Positions 43,583 to 54,578 of a DNA stretch of 64,000 nucleotides are shown here, in pieces. The notes under the pieces are model-generated. The model worked only from the letters and a program-made list of their open reading frames with translations, searched no databases and was not told where the DNA came from. This DNA comes from Caulochytrium protostelioides (taxonomy: Eukaryota > Chytridiomycota > Caulochytriomycetes > Caulochytriales > Caulochytriaceae), in contig ML014143.1 in the NCBI GenBank assembly GCA_003615045.1, forward strand, positions 1 through 64,000, written 5' to 3'. Numbering within the stretch: the first letter of the stretch is position 1; each line of letters begins with the position of its first letter. The position numbers were made by a program, and so were the translations under genes.

Positions 43583-45523
43583 GATGCTCGCTTTGCGTTT
43601 CTATGAGGGTCAAGGATGGTGTCCGGCGATGGCGACGGCGTCAGCGACGGCGACAGCGCATCAGAGCTTGTCGGAGCTTTGAATAAAAGGCACGCTAGAG
43701 GGCGACGGATGTCCTCGAGGGTCGGGCCTACCGCGAACCGGGAAACGAATGAAGCGCGGATGCGACGAAAGAGCCGTGGTGTGTGATCGCGGCCGTGGAT
43801 GCAATGTCATTTAACAGACCACGTAATGGTACGGACTCGGATACATCTTGGGTTTCCCCGAGTGGTCTCTGTTTGGAAGGAATTGCTTGCCTCGTAGCGG
43901 CCACGCGCCAGCCGATGTCGCTGCAGACGGGACGTGGCATGACCACCTGTGTGGCCCGTCCCACCGGGCCGATCCGCGTTGATCGACCCGGCATTATATG
44001 GATGCAGGCCCGATGCAGGCCCGTCCGCCTGGCGCGTGTGTCCCTGCGCTGGGCATCGTGGCGACCGAGCTGCCAGCGGCGGGCGGACGTGTGCACCCAA
44101 CGCGCCCAGCTTAAGCTCAAGCGCAAGTGCCGGCCCGCGCTTATGCTTGCGCTCAAGCCCAAGGCAGGCAGGCTGCCGTGTGCGCCGCAGGGTGTGTCCC
44201 GGCCGCCGAGCCGACGCTGGTGGCGTCGCCTGTGTCGCCGCGGGGCCGTACAACACGGGGGATGGTCACAGCTCGGAAACAAGCACGCCACAGGGGCCGC
44301 CATGACAAGGGGGGCGAGCCGCTCTGTGAGCTGCTCAGCTACTGCAACGGCTGCTGCAGAAGAGGCGCTTTCGTTATCCATCGCGAGGCACAAGGGCGCT
44401 GCGCAAGGAGCGGTGGCGCATGTGAGGCAAGATGGGTTGTATAGGATCGCCTGCAGCCAGAATCGGATAGGATCGCCTTCCGCCGATCCACCAGCTTCCC
44501 GATCGTCCCATCAGAAGTCAACGAGCGACTGCGGCGGTCGACGAGGCATCTTCCAGAAACGACGACGAGGCCTGGTATGACATGCGGGCATGGCCTCCTT
44601 CCCACGTGCGGCCCGATTGGACCATCCCATTCCATGGCATGGGCAAGAGCCATGGGTCATGGATGGACGATGTGGCGTTCACGGCGAATGCTCAAACTCC
44701 TTGACACAGCATCGCGGTCCTGAATGAATGTGGCTTCTTATGCGGTGTCCTATCTCGGGCTGAAGACGTTCAGCCAATGGGTTCGCCATCTGCGTGGCAC
44801 CAGCGTCGTGCAAAGATGTCATCGCACTCGATCGGCGGCCTGTGGCGGCCGCGCCTTACTGGGCGGCCCCAGCACCGGCCGCCCTTTGCGGAATCGCAAA
44901 AGTGCCGATGCGTCCCCCCTTCCGGATGTGGCCGCCCCCTCGCTTGCCCCCCTTTGCATCGCATTGCTGGTATGGGGTGAAGAATCCTCACGTCCGCAGA
45001 TGGGAGATCTCCGCTCAAGTGGCATCGAGGATGCTGACGGCGACGAGCATGGAGCGGAGCGCCGTGCCAGAGCGCTCAACGCCCTCTGCTGAGAGCTTCC
45101 TTCAAGCTCAGGTAGGCACGAAGGGGTCTTGGACACTTCGCGTCCCTGCCCCCTGAGTCGGCGATCCTCAAGCCAGCAAATAAAGGCATCCTGCGCATGG
45201 GCCGATCAAGAGAATGGCACGTGGTGGCCACGCAAGGGACGCGGCGTATGGGGAGAGCCTCGGGCGGTGTGCGAAGAGACATGCAGCGACTCGTACGCGA
45301 GCGGTGGATTATCTCCGTCTCCACTGTGACGGGCGGGCATCGCCTCCCCTTGCTCTGTGCCCACGCGCCGCCCTCTTCCTATTTTCCGTAGCGGGTTCAG
45401 ACGGGCGAACCAAGCTGGCCGCATCCTTTGTTTGCCGTGTTGACGTTGATCGTCCATCTTGCGGCTGCCGAAGCGCCCGACCCGGCGGCCCTGCCCACAT
45501 TCATACCCGCGCGATTTTCCCCT
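43583..45523. other. Divergent gap upstream of glycosyltransferase and coiled-coil genes
   Basis: About 1.9 kb. Frames such as 43783-44580 have no recognisable domain. Small direct duplications (GATGCAGGCCC twice near 44002) are the only structure noted. Confidence 0.55.
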
Positions 45524-48175
45524 ATGCCGCAGGCCACCATGCTGGCCCCGCTGGACGATGACCGGTATCCCGGGGTGGCCGAGCCGGCCGACGGGCTCCA
45601 GGACCTCGTCGAGACGAGCTGGGCCGATGCACAGCAGAAGCTGTTCGCGCGGATGGAGAACCAGTCGCTGCACCTCACGCAGCTCATGCGCGAGCAGAAT
45701 CAGGCCATCCGGGGGCTCGAGGAAGACAAGCTGCAGCTGGGCACCGCGCTCGATGCGACGTCGCGGCGGCTCCAGCAGGCCGACGCCCAGACGGGCGCGA
45801 CGGCCGCCGAGCGCGACCGGCTGAGGGACGAGCGCGCGGCGTATGCCCGCGAAGCGGCGAAGCTTGCCGAGGTCCTGCGCACGACAGAGTCGCACCTCGC
45901 GACCGTGCACGCCGAAGCCGCCAAGCTGCGGACGCAGCATGAGGCACAGGTGGCGCAGACCCAGAAGATGCACCAGCTCGCGATGGCGCTGGATGCCAAC
46001 AGTCGCGTTCACGTGGCGCTGCACGACCGTCTCGAGCGCGAAATCGACTTCCGGGACAGCGAAAACAAGTCGCTCGCGAAAGCGCTGGAGTCCAAAGCCA
46101 AGAAGGCCGACGAAATCGTCGCCGGCCAAGCGGCGCTCGTGCAGGCGGCGCAGGACCAGCAGAGCGAGACGCGGCAGGCACAGGCCGTGATCCGGCGGAT
46201 GCACCACGAGATCGAGCAGCTGCGGCGCGAGAGCCGCGTGCATGCGAACCGTTGGATCGATGTCCAGAAATCGATGTCCCAGCGCGACGCGGTGCTGGCA
46301 ACGCTGCACCAGAAACAGAAGACCATGGCCGCTGTCACGACGACGCAGGACGCTGTTGTCGCTCGACTCGAGAACGACAAGGCGCAGCTAACCAAAGCAG
46401 TCGACGCCAAAACCGCCGAAGCGACCCGGTTGCGTGACCAGGTGGCTGCCTTGACGGCGCAGGTCGAGCAGGTCCAGCGCGAGGCGAAGCTCGGCTACCA
46501 CAGTATGACGGTCCTCAACGCGACGGTCGACGCGGTCGGCGGCCTAGAACAAAAAATCGTCACCAAGGACGCTGCGCTGCTTACGGCCAAAGGTGTGCTC
46601 GGTGAGCTCCGTCATGCATACGAGACACTGCGGCGCTCGCGCCACACCCAAGCGTCCAACGACGCCGTGCACCAACGCGCCCAAATTAAGGAGGCCGAGG
46701 ATGCGGGCGCGGCCGCGGCGCAGCGCCGCGTGGATGCCGATAGCGTGTTGCGGGAGCGACAACTCGCCAAGAAAGTCAACGATCTCGCGTTGATGAAGAC
46801 GCAGCTCGAGTCGCGCACCGAAGAGGCCGAACACGATGCAGCGCGGTCGCGCGGCGGTTGGCAGCAGCTGGACCGCATGTACCAGCAGCTGTGGCAGCAC
46901 GCGAACCAGCTGACGTATACCCTGGAGACCCGAGAGCACGCGATTGCTGACCTGGAGGCGACGGTGGCCACGCTCAAGACGGACAGCGCTGCAACCGCGC
47001 TGCGCGAAGGGCTGCGGACTGCGCAGGCCGACGCGCAGGACGCGCGGGCCGAGACGGACGCGATGCGCCGGCTGTGGCAGACAACCCAGCGCGATCTGCA
47101 GAAGCTACGCGGCGAGCACGACGCCCTGCAGGCCCGCCAGGCGACGCAGGCCACCTTGCTCACGGTGCGCGACGGGACGCAGAGCCACCTGAATGCGGAG
47201 CTTACCAACGTGACGGCGACGAACGGGCAGCTGCGCGGCGAGTCGGACGCGCTGCGCCGGAAGATTCAGCAACTGACGCAGCAGTTGCTCGCCGAGCGGC
47301 AGCAGCGTCACGCGACGGCGACGACCGTGATCGAGCGCGACGCGCGCATCGAAGAGAAGAAGGTCCACCATACCACGGCGATGCAGCTGATGCGGGCCGA
47401 GGTCGACCAGCTGCACCACCAGCTCGCGACGCAGCGACGGTCGGAGCTGCAGCGCGAGAACGCGCATATCGTTGACGAGAGCGTCGCCGCACGGCTGCAG
47501 GAGCGCCTGGGAATGGCGCGTTCAGAAAAGCAGCAGCTCGAGGCGGCGTACCGCGCGCTGAAGGCGAAGAGCGACAATCTGGCACGGACGAACATCGCGT
47601 CCAAGTTGCAGATACGGCAGCTCGAGAACGCGCTCTCGCTGCGCCTCTGTCCGCAGGATGTCGAAGGTACACGCACGGCATGGATGAAACTCGGCACCTC
47701 GCCTCTGCAGGGCTTCCCCGCGCTCACGACGGCGTCGCCGCCCGCCACGTCGTCCGGCACCGCGTCGACGTCGTCGACCCCCTTGGGCACCGCGGCCGAG
47801 CCGGACCGCCACGTGGCACCGCTGGACGAGTTCCGCTCGACCCAGCTCCATCAGGAAACGCTCGTGACCGAGCTTGCGTTCCACAAATCGCAGCTCGCCT
47901 TGCTCAAAAAGAAAATGAAGACGCTCACTCGCGACAACGCCGTGCTGAAGGAGCAGATGGCCGACGTCGCCGCGAAGGGTGAGGACGCTGTGCGGCGTGC
48001 CGAAGCCCTGAGCCGCGACTTGGCCACCGAGCAGCGGCGCAGCCACCGCGCCCGGCAGCTGGCGGCCTATCTTGAAAAAGAACTCCTCCAGCTCCGGCCA
48101 AACACCCAGCTGGTGCAGGAGGCCATCGAAGCGGCGGAGCCCACCATCCATTTGCTGGCGGCGCTCCAAGTCTAA
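45524..48175 (+). CDS. Long coiled-coil protein, function unknown
   Basis: An 883-residue product from the first in-frame ATG; a second ATG at 45539 in a better CCACC-ATG context would remove five residues. After a short acidic Pro/Asp start, nearly the whole chain is heptad-rich Glu/Gln/Leu/Arg/Ala helix from about residue 30 to 690 (for example LMREQNQAIRGLEEDKLQL). A Ser/Thr/Pro hinge follows (about 720-765), then a further coiled coil (HKSQLALLKKKMKTLTRDN). It resembles CCDC-type centrosomal or flagellar structural proteins in composition, but no family can be named. A zoosporic fungus would have use for such proteins; this is inference only. Confidence 0.8.
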   Translation: MPQATMLAPLDDDRYPGVAEPADGLQDLVETSWADAQQKLFARMENQSLHLTQLMREQNQAIRGLEEDKLQLGTALDATSRRLQQADAQTGATAAERDRLRDERAAYAREAAKLAEVLRTTESHLATVHAEAAKLRTQHEAQVAQTQKMHQLAMALDANSRVHVALHDRLEREIDFRDSENKSLAKALESKAKKADEIVAGQAALVQAAQDQQSETRQAQAVIRRMHHEIEQLRRESRVHANRWIDVQKSMSQRDAVLATLHQKQKTMAAVTTTQDAVVARLENDKAQLTKAVDAKTAEATRLRDQVAALTAQVEQVQREAKLGYHSMTVLNATVDAVGGLEQKIVTKDAALLTAKGVLGELRHAYETLRRSRHTQASNDAVHQRAQIKEAEDAGAAAAQRRVDADSVLRERQLAKKVNDLALMKTQLESRTEEAEHDAARSRGGWQQLDRMYQQLWQHANQLTYTLETREHAIADLEATVATLKTDSAATALREGLRTAQADAQDARAETDAMRRLWQTTQRDLQKLRGEHDALQARQATQATLLTVRDGTQSHLNAELTNVTATNGQLRGESDALRRKIQQLTQQLLAERQQRHATATTVIERDARIEEKKVHHTTAMQLMRAEVDQLHHQLATQRRSELQRENAHIVDESVAARLQERLGMARSEKQQLEAAYRALKAKSDNLARTNIASKLQIRQLENALSLRLCPQDVEGTRTAWMKLGTSPLQGFPALTTASPPATSSGTASTSSTPLGTAAEPDRHVAPLDEFRSTQLHQETLVTELAFHKSQLALLKKKMKTLTRDNAVLKEQMADVAAKGEDAVRRAEALSRDLATEQRRSHRARQLAAYLEKELLQLRPNTQLVQEAIEAAEPTIHLLAALQV

Positions 48176-48348
48176 GTCGGCGATTGCCCGTCATGCCATC
48201 ATCATCGCTCATCATCGTCAATCGCGACGCTATTGCCACCATTCTTAGTTGTTTTATGAATAATCTTTAAGTCGTTCTATGCTGAGGATGGAGCCGTCAT
48301 GCGCGGTGCATGGGGGGCTTCGTCGTGTGAGCACAGCGGGAGCAAGTT

Positions 48349-51240
48349 CTAGCTGGTGGGCCCAGTCGCGCCGTGCGGATCGCAGGTTGAGACGGACGCT
48401 AGCGACAGAGGCGTCGTGGCCACGGCGTCCACGGACTCGCGCTCGAGCTTGGCGAGGGCCAGCATGAACCCGAGGTTGGGGCTCACGCCCGGACGAACCG
48501 TCTTGACCTGGTCATAGGCCGCCTTGAGGCTGAGCCCGCCGCCACCCGCGCTCAGCAAGTATCCGATCACGGCGGTCGCACTGCGGGAGCGGCCGGCCTT
48601 GCAGTGGACAAAGACGGCGTTGCCCGGCGTCGCGAGCGTGGTACGGATGAAGCTGACCGCGTCGGCGAGGGGCCCCTCGATCTCCTGGTCGGCGTGGTCC
48701 CAGATCGGAATATAGCGCGTCTCAAAGTGCTGCGCGCAGAGTGCGGCGGTCTCGCTGCACTCCGCAGCCATATTGAGCACGTGCGTGATGCCCAGCCGTG
48801 CCATGGCGGCGAGCCCGTCCGCGTGGGAGGGCAGCTGGTCGCTCCCGATGTACAGCCGCGGCACAACCAGGCTACACGGCTCCAGCGGCCGGCTGCTCTG
48901 CGGCGAAGGCGACGGCATGTTGGAGTGCGATGACGACGTACCGGGCGAGAGGAAGCTCGCGTCATACGTTTCGGGGTGGCTCTGGGCGCCGTGGGGCGCG
49001 CGGGTGGCGTGGGCGCCGCTCGGCGGCACGCCCTGCGACTGGGCGCGGCCGCGGCGTCCGGACGCATCGTCGCCCGTCGCAGCGTCGTGGCCATCCGGTC
49101 GCGCGTCGGTGTCCATCGCGCCCGCAGCGGCTGGCGCATCGTGCGGGTGAGTGACGCGACCCGCCGGCGCGGCGTCCGGCCATCCCGGCGGCGGCCCGTT
49201 GAGAACGGCCGCCGTTTGCGGCGGCCCCTCGGGGTCCTCGAGCAAGGGGAAGTGTGGGCGGAGCGCGCTCGCGTTGAGCGACGCGATGCCGCCGCGGCTG
49301 GCGTCGCTCGCGTCGACGGCGCGCTGCGACGGGTCCCGGGTCGTCAGCGCGCGACGGAGGCCGCCCGTGGTCTTGGACTTGTTGTGGCCGATTCCGGCGG
49401 TGTTGATGGAGAAGGCAGACTTCTTGCGGGTCGGCACGGCACGGTGCATGCCGCCCGGGGTCGTGGGCTCACCGTATCCCGGGCTCGCGGCCTCGTAGGG
49501 CGTGGCCTGCGGCGTCTTCATGTCCATCGTCATGCTCTGCGGCGACAGCAGGCGCAGTCCGCCGCCGCCTTCGCGCGGCGCGGCGCCGTCCATCACGAGC
49601 AGCTCGGCGAGACTCGGGCGCGTGTGGCACAGCCCCATGACCGCGTGGAACCCGCCTTGCAGGAAGCTCAGGCGGACGGGTGACGGAGCGTCAGCGTGCT
49701 GCGGGAAGGACTTCTGTAGGATGGTCATCAGTTCATACACTTCCGACTGCGGATCCTGCATGGTATCGTCGTATAGCACAATCGAGCGCGGCCCAGGCGA
49801 CGGCGCCGTGAAGGCCAGCGCTGGCGAGGACGTGGTCGACGACAGTGACGGCGAGAGCGAGAGCGGCGAGGGGATGGCCAGCCCGAGGGCTTCGTCGCCT
49901 TGGATGGGGGGCGCCCCGGCCATTCCGTCGGGGCCCGTCGTCAGCGGCGACCACGCCGGCCAGGCCGTCGAGACGACGGCCGGCGCATGGGGCGCGTTGC
50001 GCCACACATCGTAGGCGGCCTTGTGGGCCGGGTGCGTGATGAAGTTCTCGAGCTGGAAATGCCCGATACTGCCGCGCCGCAAGCGCTTGAGGATCAGCAC
50101 TGGCAGGTTCACATTGATTGAGCCGGCAAGGTGGACCTGGCTGAACTCGGCCATCACCCGCGTGTCAATGAGCAGGATGGGGCCTATGAGCCGAGGCGAC
50201 GGCGCCGTGCTCGTGGCCTCGTTCGGCAGCAGAGCGGCGGCGAGTTCTTCGGGCGTCACGGCATACGAATCGTCAGCGCTGGTCAGCGTCAGCGGCGACG
50301 CCGTCGCCGCGGGCAGCGCGCACGGCTCGCGCTCTGAGGGGCTCGTGAGCGGCACGGCGGCGCGCGACGTTTCGAGCTCCAGCGCCCATCGCAGGTGGTC
50401 CTGCACCGACTCGGCGTGGCGCGTCGCAGTCGCGGTCGCCGCCGTCGCCATCGCCGCTGAGCTGAAGGGTGTCAGCGTCGCTGTGGTCGTCGTCGTTGTT
50501 CCTGTCGTCGTTGCGAACGAGGCCGACCGGGAGACGAGCGCGGGGACGGGCGGGTGGTCGTGAAGGCGCAGCGCGGGCAGGGCGCGCGCGAGCACACCCG
50601 AGCCTTCGAGATCCTGGGCGTCGCCGTCGCCAGCGCGCGTCGGGCTCGCGAGGCCGCCCGCGAGGCCGCTGGCAGGATGCCCGTCAACGCGGCTCAGCGC
50701 TTCCGAGACGGAGCCCGAGACGGCTGCGGAGGCGGCCGAGGTCGCCGAGTCGAGCGCCGGACTGGGCACGCTGGAGCCCATCGAAAGGACGGTCTCGCTG
50801 GTGCTCATGTAGCGGAACGAGTCGTCAGCGTCCATGGGCGCCGCCAGGCCGTCCACGCGCAGGGCCATGTCGCCCGCGGCAAGCACGGACAGCCCGGTCT
50901 CGCGTGACGCGACGAGATGCCGCATCGCCGGCTTCTGGAGCGAGTCCACGGCGGGTGGTGGCGCCGGCGCGGGCGCTGCATCCGAGGCCGCCCGCCGCAT
51001 TCCGTATCCAGCTGTTGCGGGCGTGGTCGGCGCCGTCGCCGCTGCGGTCGCCGCGGCCAGCTTGGCGGCGTGCGGCGGGGCGGCGGCCGACGCGCCGCCG
51101 GCCGTGCCTCCCATCCGTCGATCCGAAGCGGCAGAGTCGGCGGCAGCAGCCGCAGCAGCAGCGTGGGCGGTGGCGGCGGGCGCCGAAGCGACGGCCGAAA
51201 GGGCGAGACCCGCAAGTGTGCTCAGCCGCTGATCACGCAT
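48349..51240 (-). CDS. Dual-specificity phosphatase with rhodanese domain (MAPK-phosphatase-like)
   Basis: Likely inactivates a MAP kinase by removing Tyr and Thr phosphate. It has 963 residues from ATG 51240. A disordered Ala/Ser/Pro region (1-340) precedes a rhodanese/CDC25-like domain (about 345-540) with ILLIDTRVMAEFSQVHLAGSIN and FLQGGFHAVMG; the rhodanese Cys loop is not seen. A long linker follows (540-785), with a basic KKSAFSINTAGIGHNKSKT stretch that may be a MAPK docking region. The DSP domain (about 789-950) starts LVVPRLYIGSDQ. The general-acid Asp is probably in WDHAD (about 850), and the active site HCKAGRSRSATAVIGY has its Cys near 880. Architecture is that of MKPs and fungal Msg5-like proteins. 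Confidence 0.93.
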   Translation of the reverse strand: MRDQRLSTLAGLALSAVASAPAATAHAAAAAAAADSAASDRRMGGTAGGASAAAPPHAAKLAAATAAATAPTTPATAGYGMRRAASDAAPAPAPPPAVDSLQKPAMRHLVASRETGLSVLAAGDMALRVDGLAAPMDADDSFRYMSTSETVLSMGSSVPSPALDSATSAASAAVSGSVSEALSRVDGHPASGLAGGLASPTRAGDGDAQDLEGSGVLARALPALRLHDHPPVPALVSRSASFATTTGTTTTTTATLTPFSSAAMATAATATATRHAESVQDHLRWALELETSRAAVPLTSPSEREPCALPAATASPLTLTSADDSYAVTPEELAAALLPNEATSTAPSPRLIGPILLIDTRVMAEFSQVHLAGSINVNLPVLILKRLRRGSIGHFQLENFITHPAHKAAYDVWRNAPHAPAVVSTAWPAWSPLTTGPDGMAGAPPIQGDEALGLAIPSPLSLSPSLSSTTSSPALAFTAPSPGPRSIVLYDDTMQDPQSEVYELMTILQKSFPQHADAPSPVRLSFLQGGFHAVMGLCHTRPSLAELLVMDGAAPREGGGGLRLLSPQSMTMDMKTPQATPYEAASPGYGEPTTPGGMHRAVPTRKKSAFSINTAGIGHNKSKTTGGLRRALTTRDPSQRAVDASDASRGGIASLNASALRPHFPLLEDPEGPPQTAAVLNGPPPGWPDAAPAGRVTHPHDAPAAAGAMDTDARPDGHDAATGDDASGRRGRAQSQGVPPSGAHATRAPHGAQSHPETYDASFLSPGTSSSHSNMPSPSPQSSRPLEPCSLVVPRLYIGSDQLPSHADGLAAMARLGITHVLNMAAECSETAALCAQHFETRYIPIWDHADQEIEGPLADAVSFIRTTLATPGNAVFVHCKAGRSRSATAVIGYLLSAGGGGLSLKAAYDQVKTVRPGVSPNLGFMLALAKLERESVDAVATTPLSLASVSTCDPHGATGPTS

Positions 51241-53085
51241 GGAAGCGAAGGCGGCCGGGGTGGAGAGCGCAGCGCCACGGGTCCGTGAAGGGGGCGGCGT
51301 CGATCGTGGCGCAAGCGTGGCCCGCGGAGAACGCAGCGTGCGGCAAGCAGCGCGGAACGCAGAGGGGAGCGCAGGTCAGGGCGGGCGGGTCGGACCCTTC
51401 GGGCAACGTGGAGCGCGCGAGCCGTGGCGCAGCAGAGCAGTCGGCTGCGGATCAAGCGAAGGGGGAGACTCAGATCACATGCGCGAGCGCGTCGCGATGT
51501 CACACGTACACGAGGCCGAACACGAGCGAGCCTTGAATGCAGCCCACGTAACGGCAGACTCCTCGTCAACCACGTGCATGGCGATGGATGCATCGCCACG
51601 GGGATGGCTCGGCCTCGATAGGCTCGGCGCCACAGGCACTCCCCTCAGAGCCGGGCTCCGCCCCCCCGCGCGTCCCCCTTGACGAAGCCGCAGTCCGGGC
51701 CGACGATCCTCCGCGCAGAAAGCGACGATCGCTACCGATCACACCGGGGAATCCCGCGTCAACGCCCCGAGACCCATGCGCTTCTGTCTTTGGCGTTCGC
51801 GTCGGCATTTCCGCAGCATCGGGCAGCATGCTGCTTCCGCATGGGATGCCATGCTTAGCGGCGATGCGATGCGATGCGATGTCATGCCATGCCAGGCTGC
51901 TTCCGCATGCCACACCAGGCTGAGAGGCGATGCGATGCGATGCAATGCAATGCAATGCAATGGGGGATCCCATGCAGAAGGTGAGACTTTCGGGACCCTG
52001 CGGGGGTGCCCTCGCTGCCCTCGACGGAGATGTGACGGATTGATCTGCATATGCCTGGCGGCCGCCGGCGGTGGCGCTTCTCCACTCGGAGGCCCACCGC
52101 CATCGCCATCGCCATCGCCGCCGTCGCCTTCTCCCCCTGCAGCGGAGTTTCCGACATGGGGGGCAAGGAAAAAAGAAAACGGCGGCGACGCCCGACTCCC
52201 CGCTCCCGACTCCCGTTCACCATCACAGAGTCGATGCAGCAGTATCAACAACACAAATCACAACAAAAGGGAGAGAGATGCGGTGGTGTCAACGCGGGTC
52301 CAGGCTGCTGGGGCACATGCCTGGGGATTGAACGACCTGGCAGCGGAGCGTCCACCCGTGGGGGTGATATGCACCCGTTGGCCGATCTGGTCAGACGAAT
52401 CGACAGCCAGACGACCAGACGCCAATGCAGCAACATGATGGAAGTCGAGGTTATGCAGCCATACCGCCCGCGCCAGGGCCACGAACGTGGCCTCTCGCTC
52501 GAACGAATGATCCACGTGCCTGCTGACATCGGGCACGGGAGATCACTCGGCAGCGACCGCGGCTCGTGCTGAGTAGCCCAGGATGCCGCACAGCCCAGCG
52601 ATGCAACGAGAGATGCCCTACCATGAACCCAATTGGGTCATAGGGCCGGAACGTTCGCGGCGGGCATCGACATAGGGGTGACCGCCGCAGCGTCGCGCCG
52701 AATCAGTGGGTGACCACGTGCTGTGGAGCTCCCCATTGCGCCGTATCGTGGCAGGAGAGCGGGCGCGAGTCCACAGTGGCGTGTGGCGGAGCGCGCGTCA
52801 GAAGACAGCCGCGTTCGCCACGTCGCTCGACGAAAAAGAACATTCCGGTGCGACGTGGGGGTGCCGCACCGATGCTGTAAGACGGTGATACGACAAAACT
52901 GAGCCCCGTGCATTGGGTGCGCCATCTGGAGGACACACGGTGTGGCCGATCAATCAAACTGAGAAGAAAGACCCTCATCGCCAGCACGGCATGGAGTCCG
53001 GGAGCTTACTGCTGGCCCTCGTAGGCCGGGCTTTGAAAGAAATAATAATGTGTCGGTTTGGTGGGGTTCGAGGGACACGTAAGCC
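51241..53085. other. Gap between phosphatase and ISA2
   Basis: No supported gene. It contains a duplicated block with GCGAT pentamers (51830-51962). The promoter of the phosphatase gene lies in the first part. Confidence 0.55.
51830..51962. repeat. Imperfect direct repeat with GCGAT/GCAAT pentamer arrays
   Basis: Two copies of about 50 bases (51830-51881 and 51896-51946) both start GCTGCTTCCGCATG and end in GCGAT pentamers. The second continues with four GCAAT-type units. Confidence 0.8.
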
Positions 53086-53776
53086 TTAAGGCATGGACTT
53101 CATATTGAAGGACACTTTGCAGCCGCAACTGCTTTCGGCGCGCGGGTTGTTAACCACCTGGAAACTCGAGCCGATGAGCTCGTGTGTATAGTCCAATTCA
53201 GAACCCCGTAAAAACTCCATCGTCGTGCGGTCCACCAGTACGCGGGCGCCCGTGTCACCCTGCTCGAGAATCAAATCCTCTTCATCGTCCATCTCGTCCG
53301 TCAGCTGCATTCGGTATTGGTAGCCGTGGCACCCGCCGCTCTCCACCGCAATCCGAAGCATCTGATGGGCCGTCGCCGGCGCCTGCGCCAGCGCCCGGAG
53401 TTTCTATCAGCAGAGAGCCAACATACAAACAAAGTGAAAGGTACAAAGTCAGCCAATGCATCGCAATCATCGCCATCCGGATCAATGCGGCCTGCCTTAT
53501 CCACAGAGCAGAGTCGAAGCTCCGCTAGCTGCAACCCAGTTGGTGAGCTCAGGCGCATCGAAGATAAATCAAACTCACCTCGACAGCACGGGGCAGGAGA
53601 GTCAGGGTTCCAGATGACACGGTGGGCACGGCGTCGTCCGCAGCAAGACTGTGCGATGTCTGGACGGCGTCGGCCGAAACATATCGTCGGCTGAGCCCCA
53701 TGGTCTGCGGCAGGGACACAGCCGCTTGGCGAGCTCGCATCATTAACGAGGTCTGCGTCGGCGTTGACCGCAGCAT
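53086..53776 (-). CDS. ISA2: Mitochondrial iron-sulfur cluster assembly protein ISA2, one intron
   Basis: A-type carrier needed with Isa1 and Iba57 to mature mitochondrial [4Fe-4S] proteins. Exon 2 (53403-53086) codes KLRALAQAP, then LRIAVESGGCHGYQY with the first Cys, and ends SCGCKVSFNMKSMP with the CxC pair, so all three cluster Cys are present. Exon 1 (down to 53579) codes SGTLTLLPRAVE, which completes the conserved LTPRAVEKLREL helix when joined. The start is uncertain: ATG 53776 (MLRSTPTQTSLMMRARQ) gives 171 residues with an Arg/Ser-rich, acid-poor presequence ending near RRYVSA; ATG 53743 is an alternative. The usual length is about 150-185. Confidence 0.85.
53404..53578 (-). other. 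Intron of ISA2
   Basis: 175 bases, donor GTGAGT, acceptor TGATAG, phase 0. Confidence 0.8.
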
Positions 53777-54578
53777 GATGAGACATGGAGTGAAATGCGC
53801 TCGCGACGTGGTATGGGTAGCGCATGCACGGCTGCTCTGCATCAGACGCCGACCAGCCCCGATGGCAGACCGCACCGAGAGCCGTATGGGTGATGCCATC
53901 CCGTGTTGGACGGTCACCATACCAAGCATACCCCTCAGTCCCCGCGGCTGCTTGGCGAGCAACCGCCCGTATCGTACCGGCATCATGGCAGTCGCTGATG
54001 TATCGAGGCAGACGAGATGGCAACCACGCAAGGGTCACGAAAAATGGGCACTGTGGTGTCAGGCGAGGCTCCAATGGTGACAGAGAGGATGAAGACGTCG
54101 CGCTTTGAGGTGTCGTCTTGGATGAATCCCCCACAAGGTGATGCCGATCAAATGAATCCTAGAGCGGAGTGAGCGTGTCGTGGGGAAGCGCAGGAATCAC
54201 CCAGGCAGGTGACCTGGCGCCTACTCAGTTTGAGAGAAGAGAGACGACACGTGGTTTGGTTGATTGTAACCATGTGAGGTATTGGGGAATCTGAGCTCAG
54301 ACCGATAAGCTCGAGTAGGTAGACCTTCCAGGAGCGGAGTGCGTGGGTGCGCGTCCAAGGCTGGTCCCATCGTACGACTTGCCGCCACACAGCGTTGGGG
54401 CACGTCTGACCACGTCATTGGCCACCCAGTAGACTCGACGAGCCCGGAGCGATGGGGACAGTGACCACCCCCACCCGAGGCACGAAGGCCCCATGCAGAA
54501 ACAAAAAGAGTGAGGCGTGTGCCCAAGCGCCACATATCGCATCGCCGCTCGAGACCCTGGCCAGTGCTGACAAACACC
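53777..54578. other. Gap between ISA2 and kinase gene
   Basis: 800 bases of lower GC with no supported gene; presumed ISA2 promoter. Confidence 0.55.

Noticed and set aside
45206-46309. 367-codon minus-strand frame
   Set aside because: Overlaps the coiled-coil gene antisense and lacks a recognisable domain.
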